Below are positions 1-6,044 of a stretch of DNA of 9,720 nucleotides, piece after piece (position 1 is the stretch's first letter; every line of letters starts with the position of its first letter). A program made the translations under genes and the position numbers. Below the pieces are notes generated by a model. The model saw nothing but the letters and a program-made list of their open reading frames with translations, made no database searches and was not told the origin of the DNA. Source of the stretch: a bacterium (GTDB lineage Bacteria > Tectomicrobia > Entotheonellia > Entotheonellales > Entotheonellaceae). Location: assembly GCA_027294925.1 (NCBI GenBank), contig JAPULM010000112.1:1-9720 (forward strand), written 5' to 3'.

Positions 1-169
1 AGCAACGCCCGCCGGGCCGGATACGAAATCATTGGCAGCCACGGTATAACGCTCAAAGACACGACGGGCAACGGCTGGCGCACCCAGCGTCCTGCTGACC
101 AACGGATTCACCAATAGTTTTTACCTAGGCTTCACCCAGACTGCCGTCACCGTCAATGTGCCGCCCTCC
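1..169. other. Unassigned window edge
   Basis: No gene can be assigned here. On the plus strand frame 1 is open from the edge to a TAG at 115-117, and frame 2 is open from 50 to a TAA ending at 220. Neither frame has a start codon and neither gives a product I recognise. On the minus strand a frame without stops runs from about 120 off the left edge. The plus frame-2 reading overlaps the tail of the minus-strand zinc-ribbon fragment in antisense, so at most one of the two can be real. This may be the end of a gene cut by the window or decayed sequence. Confidence 0.3.
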
Positions 170-352
170 CTAAGCGAGCAGGCCAAGCACGTGACGTACA
201 TCCTCGATCAGGCCCGCTAACAGGGCGCCACGCGGATCGAGGCCGGCCTCGAAGCCGAAGAGGTGTGGCTCGCCGAGATGCAGGACAAGGCCGCATTCCT
301 CACAAAAGCGTACGCCTTTGCGGTTGTCGAATTGACACTGGGCACATCGCAT
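170..352 (-). pseudogene. Zinc-ribbon N-terminal fragment, probably from a nucleotide cyclase
   Basis: The reading starts at the ATG at 352, preceded by a purine-rich GAGAGGG about five bases upstream, and opens with MRCAQCQFDN followed by RFCEECG. The four cysteines sit at residues 3, 6, 17 and 20, a C-x2-C-x10-C-x2-C zinc ribbon. From family knowledge, this exact kind of opening is typical of large adenylate/guanylate cyclases with AAA/TPR regions, common in Entotheonella-like and other uncultivated bacteria. Here nothing recognisable follows the first zinc knuckle, and a TAG at 170-172 ends the reading after about 60 codons. Such cyclases are normally more than 1000 residues, so this is most likely a 5' remnant. 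A genuine 60-residue zinc-ribbon protein is possible but less likely. The ORF could also start six codons upstream, at 370. Confidence 0.5.
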
Positions 353-366
353 GCCGCCCTCTCGCG

Positions 367-386
367 ACATGACGGTGTGGTCATGT
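367..386. repeat. Inverted repeat upstream of the zinc-ribbon fragment
   Basis: ACATGAC at 367-373 is matched perfectly by GTCATGT at 380-386 across a six-base spacer. It lies 15 bases upstream of the ATG at 352. The position suits an operator or an RNA hairpin in the leader of the old gene. A 7-bp perfect repeat may also arise by chance. Confidence 0.35.
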
Positions 387-424
387 TGTTTGGTTGTATG
401 TTGTCATGCTATTCATCATACGGG

Positions 425-443
425 GACAGATTTGAAATCTGTC
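425..443. repeat. Perfect hairpin downstream of the liv operon
   Basis: GACAGATTT (425-433) and AAATCTGTC (435-443) are perfect inverted repeats around one central base, so the RNA would fold with a small AT loop. G-T and G-C pairs can extend the stem outward. It lies 30-48 bases past the livM stop codon. A second weak stem, GTGAA...TTCAC, sits between it and livM. Neither is followed by a clear T tract in the minus direction, so this is only a possible factor-dependent terminator or 3' stabiliser. The GGGACAGATTT-type palindrome also resembles dispersed REP-like elements. Confidence 0.45.
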
Positions 444-472
444 TCTGTGAACGTTTTCTTTCACGCCTCGCT

Positions 473-1435
473 TCAATCCGTGGTCAACGGCGGCGCTTTG
501 GAAAGCCAGCCCCATTTGGTCAATTGATCTGCAATGAGGCCGTAAATGCCTTGGCGGAAGAATTTCATCACCACAATGACCAAAATCGCGAACAACAGCA
601 AATGTGCTTGTGGACTAATTTCACGCACTTGCTCTTGCAGGAAGACGAGGATCAGGGCGCCGAGGATGGGGCCTGTCAAGGTGCCCAGACCACCGACAAT
701 AGTCATGGTCAGAATCAACCCCATTTCGCTTAGTAGCAACATTTGGGGGGCGACGACGCGAACAAACAGGTGGGCATAAATACCCCCCGCCAACCCGGCA
801 AAGAGACTAGAAATGACAAAGGCGTTGACTTTCCAGCGCACCACATCGACGCCCATCACCGCCGCCGCGCCTTCGTCTTCACGAATCGCCTTGAGATAAA
901 GCCCCACCTCCGAGTGTACGAGTTTGTACAACACGAGCAGGGTGATGAGTGTCAAGCCTAACAGGGTATAATAGCCGGCGGTGTGCGTTGCCCCGTCGCC
1001 GCCAAATAAATAGGGCACCTGTAAGCCCAGAGAGCCGCGGGTAACTTTATATTCGATCTGTGCCACAAGACGTAAAATTTCTGAGAAACCCAGGGTCATC
1101 AACGCCAGGTAGGGGCCGCTTACGCGTAAACACATGATGCCCAGCAGGTAGCCCAGAAGCGCAGCGACAAGCCCCCCGATAAGCACACCCAGAATGGGCG
1201 TCAGGCCGGTATATTTGAACAGCAAGCCTGCCGTATAGGCCCCAATGCCGGCAAACGCGGCGTGGGCAAAGGACAGCTGACCGGTGTAACCCAGCAGCAG
1301 ATTCCACGACGAGGTTAGAATGATAAAATACAGCGCGGTTGCCCAAACGCGTAGCCAGTAGGTTTGGAAAATCAAAGGAATAGTCAGCGAGATCAGCAGC
1401 GCTAGAACCGCAATGGTAGTCTCAAAACGGTTCAT
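473..1435 (-). CDS. livM: Branched-chain amino acid-type ABC transporter permease LivM
   Basis: This is an inner-membrane permease of 320 residues that pairs with LivH to form the translocation channel of a HAAT-family importer. The sequence is strongly hydrophobic with about 8-10 membrane segments. It shows LivM hallmarks: LLLGYTGQLSFAHAAFAGIGAY at about 47-67, the SGPYLALMTLGFSEI segment near 106-120, and the ATPase-contacting cytoplasmic loop (AIREDEGAAAVMG, about 183-195) followed by the SSLFAGLAGGIYAH helix. MTIVGGLGTLTGPILGA follows near 244-260. The start is the ATG at 1435, which shares ATGA with the livH stop (4-bp overlap), a normal sign of translational coupling. The frame stays open further upstream, but that part lies antisense-free inside livH and is a shadow. 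It is the last gene of the operon. Substrate cannot be read from the permease. Confidence 0.93.
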   Translation of the reverse strand: MNRFETTIAVLALLISLTIPLIFQTYWLRVWATALYFIILTSSWNLLLGYTGQLSFAHAAFAGIGAYTAGLLFKYTGLTPILGVLIGGLVAALLGYLLGIMCLRVSGPYLALMTLGFSEILRLVAQIEYKVTRGSLGLQVPYLFGGDGATHTAGYYTLLGLTLITLLVLYKLVHSEVGLYLKAIREDEGAAAVMGVDVVRWKVNAFVISSLFAGLAGGIYAHLFVRVVAPQMLLLSEMGLILTMTIVGGLGTLTGPILGALILVFLQEQVREISPQAHLLLFAILVIVVMKFFRQGIYGLIADQLTKWGWLSKAPPLTTD

Positions 1436-2319
1436 GCGCGGCGCTCCCGTAGCCCAAACAGGCCGTAGGGCCTGAACAAGAGGACCAGCATCAGCACCAG
1501 GAAGGCATACACGTCGCGGTATGAAACCGACAGGTAGACAGAGCCAAGACTCTCGACCAATCCCAGCAGCAGGGCGCCGATGATAGTGCCGGGGATGGAG
1601 CCCATTCCCCCCAGCACAATCACCACGAACGCCTTTACCACCGGCACCGCACCGACATCGGGATAGACCAAGAAGATTGGCGCAATCAGACAACCGGCCG
1701 CTGCCGCCAGCATAGCCGATAATCCCATCGCGACGATATTCATACGGATGACATTGATGCCGACGATGGCAGCGCCGACGCGGTTCTGAGCGGTGGCCAT
1801 GAGGGCCTGGCCAAGCCAGGTTCGATAGATCAAATAGAGCACCGCAGCGAGTAACACGGTGGCCATGGCGGCCGCAAACAGTCGATCTCCGGCCAGGTAT
1901 AAATCGCCTATGACATGCTGCGACCCTTCCCAGAACGAGGTCGGGGTAAGTTCGTAGGGGCCGATCGACCACAAAGCGGCATTTTGCAGCAGCAGGGACA
2001 AGGTAAAGGTGATAATAATGGCATACTCTTCAGCCCGTTCCAGTCGTTCGGTATAGATCGGACGCAGCAGCAGCCGCTCAACCAAACAACCCACCAGGCA
2101 AGCCGCTAACATACTTAGCGGCAGCCCCACCAGAGCCGGTAAACCTAGCGTTATGGTGAAGAAGTACAACAAGTAGCCGCCGATCATGTACAATTCGCCA
2201 TGGGCGAAATTAACCACGCGCATGATACTAAATACAATGGTCAAACCCAGCGCAATAAGGGCATACAGAAGGCCAAAAATCAGACCATTAACGAGTTGTG
2301 ACAGGAGATAGATGTCCAT
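1432..2319 (-). CDS. livH: Branched-chain amino acid-type ABC transporter permease LivH
   Basis: This is the partner inner-membrane permease, 295 residues from the chosen start. It opens with MDIYLLSQLVNGLIFGLLYALIALG, typical of LivH. The hallmark RVVNFAHGELYMIGGYL lies at about 34-50, the ATPase-contact loop AQNRVGAAIVGINVIRM at about 177-193, and IVLGGMGSIPGTIIGALLLG near 234-253, followed by the ending FRPYGLFGLRERRA. I chose the ATG at 2319 because family members begin at this point. An ATG at 2334 and a TTG at 2337 are in frame and would add five or six residues (MKDPG) derived from the edge of a repeat array. No strong Shine-Dalgarno is visible for any of the three. livM follows with a 4-bp overlap. 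The gap of about 68 bp to the binding-protein gene is the longest in the operon and is filled mainly by the heptamer repeat. Confidence 0.92.
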   Translation of the reverse strand: MDIYLLSQLVNGLIFGLLYALIALGLTIVFSIMRVVNFAHGELYMIGGYLLYFFTITLGLPALVGLPLSMLAACLVGCLVERLLLRPIYTERLERAEEYAIIITFTLSLLLQNAALWSIGPYELTPTSFWEGSQHVIGDLYLAGDRLFAAAMATVLLAAVLYLIYRTWLGQALMATAQNRVGAAIVGINVIRMNIVAMGLSAMLAAAAGCLIAPIFLVYPDVGAVPVVKAFVVIVLGGMGSIPGTIIGALLLGLVESLGSVYLSVSYRDVYAFLVLMLVLLFRPYGLFGLRERRA

Positions 2320-2337
2320 CCCAGGATCTTTCATCAA

Positions 2338-2379
2338 TGACCAATGACCAATGATCAGTGACCATTGATCATTGATGAT
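2338..2379. repeat. Heptanucleotide tandem repeat (TGAYCAN) between binding-protein gene and livH
   Basis: Six consecutive 7-bp units read on the plus strand TGACCAA, TGACCAA, TGATCAG, TGACCAT, TGATCAT, TGATGAT, from 2338 to 2379, and a looser TCATCAA precedes them. Within the array CAATGATCA (2349-2357) and TGATCATTG (2366-2374) form a perfect 9-bp inverted repeat with an 8-base loop. Several GATC (Dam-type) sites fall inside. The array begins nine bases after the binding-protein stop codon and runs to the edge of livH. It resembles the short tandemly repeated heptamers (STRR) known from cyanobacteria. A hairpin here could protect the upstream binding-protein message or dampen livH translation. 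Confidence 0.8.
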
Positions 2380-2387
2380 CGATATGC

Positions 2388-3614
2388 TTACGGGCGCGCT
2401 ATGCTGCCGGTGGCAAAGCTGAGCGGAAACAGAATGCGCGCATCATCGGCTGATTGGTTTGTTTCAGTATACTGAAACACGAAGGCAGGCACTTCCTTCC
2501 ACTGGTTGTGCCAGACCCCGGTTTCGCTCGAGAACTGGATCTCTCCGCGTGTTCCCATCAGTTTGATGTTATTTAGCGCCGAGATAATTTTCTTCGAATC
2601 GGTTGTGCCTGCTTGTTTAATTGCCGTCAGCAGGGTGTACATGGCGTCATAGCCCTGCAATGGCAGGTAGTTCGGGGCTCGACCGTGTTTCTTAACATAG
2701 CGATTCTTAATGTCTTCACCCAGCTTAGTGACACGCACACTGGAACTATAGGGACAGGTCATCATAACGTACTTGCCGGCCCCCTTGACAGCGGGCCAAA
2801 AGATCTTGTCGTTTTGCGCCGTGCAGGTTGCGTCAATCACGGCGGTATTTTTGGATGGAGCAAAGCCAATTTCGTGCGCTTGCTTGAGTACTAAAAAGCC
2901 ACCGGGTTGGGTGACTGCGGTGATCAGCAGGTCAGGCTTGACACGGCTTTTGTACTTCAGCAAAATGGGCACAAAGTCCTTGTTGGTCTTTTCCACCACC
3001 ACACTCTGGAAGGTAGCGGTCGAACCGGTCCGTTGCATGATGGTCTTGATGTTTTCCGCTATCCCAATACCGTAGTCGGTATCCTCAACTAGGGCCGCCA
3101 CTTTCTTAAAGCCGCCCTCCTTGATGATACCCACGACATTTTCTGCTTGTTTGGAGTTGTAGACGCTCGTCCGAAACACCTCCGGATAACCTTTTGCGGT
3201 TAAACCGTCAAACCAGCAGGAGCCAATCACGAAGGGAATGCCATAGCGATGGAATACCTCAATTTCGGCGTTGCACACCGAGCTATGATACTCACCGGCG
3301 ATCCCTACCACCTTGTTCTTGGTGATCAACTTCTCCACTGCGGTGGCGCCCACCGGCGGCTTACCCTGGGTGTCCTCCACAAATAGCTTAATTTTTTTGC
3401 CGAGCAGTCCGCCGGCCGCGTTCATGTCGTCCACTGCCCACTGCAATCCGAGCAGCAGCTCCTTACCTTGTTGATAGCTTCCGGGCGAAGACAACGGCGC
3501 CACAGCGCCAATGCGGATGACGTCGGTATCGGCACGGGTTGTTACTGCAAACGTTAAGCATAGTGCTGCGACAAGCAGCAAACCCAGCCATTGCAGTCTG
3601 TATTGGTTACGCAT
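2388..3614 (-). CDS. Periplasmic solute-binding protein of a LivK/HAAT-type ABC importer
   Basis: This encodes a 408-residue type I periplasmic binding protein that would capture the ligand and deliver it to the LivHM permease. An N-terminal Sec signal is clear: basic start (MRNQYR), hydrophobic core LLLVAALCLTFAV at about 12-24, and likely cleavage after TRA at residue 28. There is no lipobox. The mature protein opens with VIRIGAVAPLSSPGSYQQG and AVDDMNAAGGLLGKKIKL, classic of the family. Central repeats of the fold include VGIAGEYHSS, FVIGSCWFDG, VAALVEDTDYG and PLQGYDAMYTLLTAI. The ATG at 3614 has an excellent AAGGAG seven bases upstream (3622-3627). Mature cysteines in SVCNA, GSCWF, ATCTA and MTCPY are more numerous than usual. 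The YHSSVCNAE and GSCWF segments line the expected binding cleft, so the ligand may not be leucine; short-chain amides, urea or another amino acid are alternatives. It lies 30 bp after livF. Confidence 0.9.
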   Translation of the reverse strand: MRNQYRLQWLGLLLVAALCLTFAVTTRADTDVIRIGAVAPLSSPGSYQQGKELLLGLQWAVDDMNAAGGLLGKKIKLFVEDTQGKPPVGATAVEKLITKNKVVGIAGEYHSSVCNAEIEVFHRYGIPFVIGSCWFDGLTAKGYPEVFRTSVYNSKQAENVVGIIKEGGFKKVAALVEDTDYGIGIAENIKTIMQRTGSTATFQSVVVEKTNKDFVPILLKYKSRVKPDLLITAVTQPGGFLVLKQAHEIGFAPSKNTAVIDATCTAQNDKIFWPAVKGAGKYVMMTCPYSSSVRVTKLGEDIKNRYVKKHGRAPNYLPLQGYDAMYTLLTAIKQAGTTDSKKIISALNNIKLMGTRGEIQFSSETGVWHNQWKEVPAFVFQYTETNQSADDARILFPLSFATGSIARP

Positions 3615-3644
3615 ATCAGATCTCCTTGGTTTGAGCGTAACAGG

Positions 3645-4358
3645 TTAAATCTGCAACCAATCTTTAATCATGGCGTGCAGATCCGTTTCGAACTCTTGAC
3701 GCGAACCATCAACACGATTCTGCCCCAATTCTAAAACGTAGACATGATCGGCTAAGGCAACGGCTTCACGGACGTTTTGGTCTACCAGGAGAATGGTGAG
3801 TTGTTGCTCACGCAAGCCCTGCAGAATAGCGTAAACCTCCTTGGCGATCAGCGGCGCTAGGCCAACTGATGGCTCGTCCACCACTAGTAAGCGGGGTTCG
3901 ATGATGAGGCCGCGTGCCACCTCGAGCATTTTTTGCATGCCGCCACTCAGTTCACCCGCCTTCGACCTACGCCGTTGCGCCAGCATGGGAAAGAGGCCCA
4001 GGACACGATCAACCGCCTGCTGCATACGAACCCGGTCTCGCCGAAATTGCCAGCCACCCAAGCGCAGGTTGTTGTCAACACTTAGATGCGGAAAAACCGT
4101 GCGTTCCTGAGGTAGATAGCTGATCCCTAAATCAACCATACGGTATGATGGCAGTCCAGTCAGGAGTTGGTCATCATACGTTACCCGACCGTGCTTGGGG
4201 GTTAGAAAACCGCAGATTGCCCGCAACAGGGTCGATTTTCCAGCACCATTAGGGCCGATAACAGAGACGATTTGGCCCGTTGGGACCCGCAACGAAACAT
4301 CTTGCAGGATGTTAACATCCTCAACATAACCGACGGTAATGTTTTCAACCGCAAGCAT
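3645..4358 (-). CDS. livF: ABC transporter ATP-binding protein LivF
   Basis: This 237-residue cytoplasmic ATPase powers the importer together with LivG. Walker A is GPNGAGKST (35-43), the Q-loop is YLPQE (81-85), the ABC signature is LSGGM (137-141), and Walker B is LLVVDEPSVGLAP (157-169). The switch position reads LLVDQN (190-195), with Gln in place of the usual His, a normal LivF trait. The opening MLAVENITVGY and the ending HAMIKDWLQI match the family in length and style. The ATG at 4358 lies two bases beyond the livG stop, so translation is probably coupled. Confidence 0.94.
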   Translation of the reverse strand: MLAVENITVGYVEDVNILQDVSLRVPTGQIVSVIGPNGAGKSTLLRAICGFLTPKHGRVTYDDQLLTGLPSYRMVDLGISYLPQERTVFPHLSVDNNLRLGGWQFRRDRVRMQQAVDRVLGLFPMLAQRRRSKAGELSGGMQKMLEVARGLIIEPRLLVVDEPSVGLAPLIAKEVYAILQGLREQQLTILLVDQNVREAVALADHVYVLELGQNRVDGSRQEFETDLHAMIKDWLQI

Positions 4359-4360
4359 GC

Positions 4361-5095
4361 TTATACCCCAAGATAGGCTTCCACTACCGCTTCTTGATGC
4401 CGCACCGCCTCAGGTGGACCGTCGGCGATTTTTTGCCCGTTGGCCAACACCACCAGGCGTGACGAGATACCCAGAATGGTTGGCAGGTCATGACTGACCA
4501 TGACAAAGTCGATACCTTGTTGGTGAAGATCGTCGATGCGTTGCAGCATGCGGTCCTTCAGTAAAGGGTGAACCCCTGAAAACGGCTCGTCAAGCAACAC
4601 CAAACGGGGTTTTAGCATGAGTGCGCGGGCAAATGCCAGGAGTTTTTGTTGTCCGCCGGAAAGATTGCCGGCCTGTTCGTGGGCCAAATTGTCGATCTCT
4701 AGATAGCGTAACAAGTCACGGGCGCGCTGCAAGAGCTGCGCGGGCGTCATGCCGTCCGGCTGACGACTGGCATAGCCAGGCACCAGGAGATTCTCTAGCG
4801 CTGTCATACGCCGAAAGACGCGGGCGACCTGGAAGGTCCGGGCAATACCTCGACGCGCCACATGATGGATCGGCAATTGATCAATTCGTTGTCCTAAAAA
4901 ATGGATTTCTCCGCTGCCGAGCGGGTAAATGTTGCCAATGATATTTAAACAGGTGGTTTTGCCTGAGCCATTGGGCCCAATCAGCCCCAGAATCTCCCCA
5001 CGGCAAACGTCAAGCGAGACACCGTCGAGGGCCTGAATGCCACCAAAGGAAATCGAAACATTACGGAGCGCTAGAAGGACGTCGCTTTCATTCAT
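4361..5095 (-). CDS. livG: ABC transporter ATP-binding protein LivG
   Basis: First gene of the operon, it encodes the second ATPase (244 residues from the chosen start). Walker A is GPNGSGKTT (40-48), the Q-loop is RTFQ (86-89), the signature is LSGGQ (145-149), Walker B is LVLLDEPFSGVHP (165-177), and the H-loop is SHD with His202. The ending VVEAYLGV is the standard LivG C-terminus. Two starts are in frame: ATG at 5095 and TTG at 5119. The TTG has AGGAG only three bases away. The ATG has no Shine-Dalgarno but falls exactly where a well-formed upstream promoter would begin transcription, and MNESDVLLALRNVSISFGG is the natural family start. I therefore choose 5095 and suspect leaderless translation. 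Confidence 0.92.
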   Translation of the reverse strand: MNESDVLLALRNVSISFGGIQALDGVSLDVCRGEILGLIGPNGSGKTTCLNIIGNIYPLGSGEIHFLGQRIDQLPIHHVARRGIARTFQVARVFRRMTALENLLVPGYASRQPDGMTPAQLLQRARDLLRYLEIDNLAHEQAGNLSGGQQKLLAFARALMLKPRLVLLDEPFSGVHPLLKDRMLQRIDDLHQQGIDFVMVSHDLPTILGISSRLVVLANGQKIADGPPEAVRHQEAVVEAYLGV

Positions 5096-5103
5096 GATTG
5101 CGC

Positions 5104-5132
5104 ATGCTAGACCAGGCAAGCGCTCCTGTCAA
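5104..5132 (-). promoter_or_regulatory. livG: Sigma70-like promoter of the liv operon
   Basis: On the minus strand a perfect -35 TTGACA (5132-5127) is followed by exactly 17 bases and then TAGCAT (5109-5104), which matches TATAAT at four of six positions including the first two and last two. Transcription would begin about 7-8 bases further on, at or next to the A of the livG ATG at 5095. The in-frame TTG (5119) lies inside this promoter and would not be transcribed from it. Confidence 0.55.
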
Positions 5133-5207
5133 GACCCCTGTTATATCGACCTGTCGCCAGCCGTCTGATCCGTCTGCGGCGCAGCAAGGCTAGAGGAGCT
5201 TAGATCA

Positions 5208-5855
5208 TTAGGGAGCGGCAGATCGGTGCACACCCGTCGGGTAGCCGGCCGCCAGCACGGCGACTAGCGATGCTGCGGTAATCAACTCCGTCTCGCCAAC
5301 ATTTGCCATCGGCAGGACTTCCCCATACCCCTCGAATGTCCACCGCCGTAGGGTGCCATCGAGTACCAGCCAGGCTGCTTGGTCGCCATCCGCCGTCTGC
5401 TGTGCAATCATTGCGTAGTTTGGCAAATCAGCAGGATTGATGCGTCTGGCTGGTTCTGTATTCCCTTGGCTGACCATGCGCTCGGCATGTAAGTGAATAT
5501 CTATCGCATCGGCCCGCGGTGGCCCCACCAGTTCGAATGCTCGCGCCCAGGCATCAGCAAATGCATTGGCGTCCTGCCGGCGGCATTCGAAGCAAGGGCG
5601 ATGCCCAGCCGCCAGGGCTGTCGCTTCGTCCAGGAAGAACAGCTCCGTATAGCGCCCTGGCGTCATCACCGTTCGGTGCCGCCCTTTGAACGCCAACCTA
5701 CAGGCAATCCAGCGTTTAGAGGCCCAGCGGCGGCGGCCAAGCTGGCGCTGGTTGTCATGCAGACAGCCACCACGATTGCCCATCACGGTACCGCGGGCGG
5801 GGACAGAGTGGATTTCGCCAAAGGGGTCAACTCGGTTTTGTAACGGTGTGCGCAT
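5208..5855 (-). CDS. Conserved uncharacterised protein with an Ada-like zinc-site pattern
   Basis: This predicts a 215-residue soluble protein of a conserved but functionally unnamed family. Recognisable blocks are LQNRVDPFGEIHSV and MGNRGGCLHD near the N-terminus, then FKGRHRTVM, YTELFFLDEATALAAGHRPCFECRR (about 69-93) and finally ASLVAVLAAGYPTGVHRSA. The middle block resembles the end of the Ada N-terminal zinc domain (FFxxxxAAxxAGxRPCxRCxP), with CFEC supplying two ligands. GGCLH could supply the others (Cys31 and His33 in this numbering). The downstream part carries LHAERMV and a segment AAWLVLDGTLRRWTFEGYG that looks like a small beta unit. The start at 5855 is fixed by GGAGG seven bases upstream; the ATG at 5861 would leave only one base of spacing. 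The gene is separated by about 110 bp from livG and is likely independent. A nucleic-acid or repair-linked role is inference only. Confidence 0.8.
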   Translation of the reverse strand: MRTPLQNRVDPFGEIHSVPARGTVMGNRGGCLHDNQRQLGRRRWASKRWIACRLAFKGRHRTVMTPGRYTELFFLDEATALAAGHRPCFECRRQDANAFADAWARAFELVGPPRADAIDIHLHAERMVSQGNTEPARRINPADLPNYAMIAQQTADGDQAAWLVLDGTLRRWTFEGYGEVLPMANVGETELITAASLVAVLAAGYPTGVHRSAAP

Positions 5856-5862
5856 GCACATT

Positions 5863-5869
5863 CCTCCTC
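5863..5869 (-). promoter_or_regulatory. Shine-Dalgarno that selects the start at 5855
   Basis: The minus strand reads GAGGAGG here. It is seven bases before the ATG at 5855 but overlaps the spacing zone of the ATG at 5861, so the downstream start is preferred. Confidence 0.7.
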
Positions 5870-6033
5870 TTCAGACTAAGACGCCTGACGCGATCATGTT
5901 CGGCTGTTTGATCAACATCGGTAGGCCTCATTTTAGTCTTGTTGTTGCGGGCCGCTTGATGGGCAAATGGAGTCTCATCCGGTGTTATGATAATATAGGA
6001 ATTGGATGCCAGTACAAAGGATTCCGAACATAC
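5870..6033. promoter_or_regulatory. Divergent intergenic region
   Basis: About 160 bp separate two divergent genes and must hold promoters for both. On the plus strand an AT-rich stretch, TATGATAATATAG (5986-5998), is a good candidate -10 region for the methyltransferase. No matching -35 occurs at 16-18 bases; TTGATG at 5957 is too far. On the minus strand I see only a poor TTGATC with no well-spaced -10. An activator-dependent promoter is possible. No strong operator palindrome was found. Confidence 0.35.
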
Positions 6034-6044
6034 AGGAGAGCACC

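Noticed and set aside
263..733. Plus-strand open frame across the end of livM
   Set aside because: Antisense shadow of livM with no recognisable motif or ribosome-binding site.
1436..1972. Upstream extension of the livM reading frame, making a 499-residue protein
   Set aside because: It overlaps livH completely, is not membrane-like, and the ATGA junction with a family-typical MNRF start explains livM fully.
2338..2379. Short repeats as a CRISPR array
   Set aside because: Units are 7 bp, contiguous and without spacers.
5096..5119. TTG start for livG with AGGAG nearby
   Set aside because: Spacing of only three bases, and the codon lies inside the best promoter; the ATG at 5095 fits the family start better.
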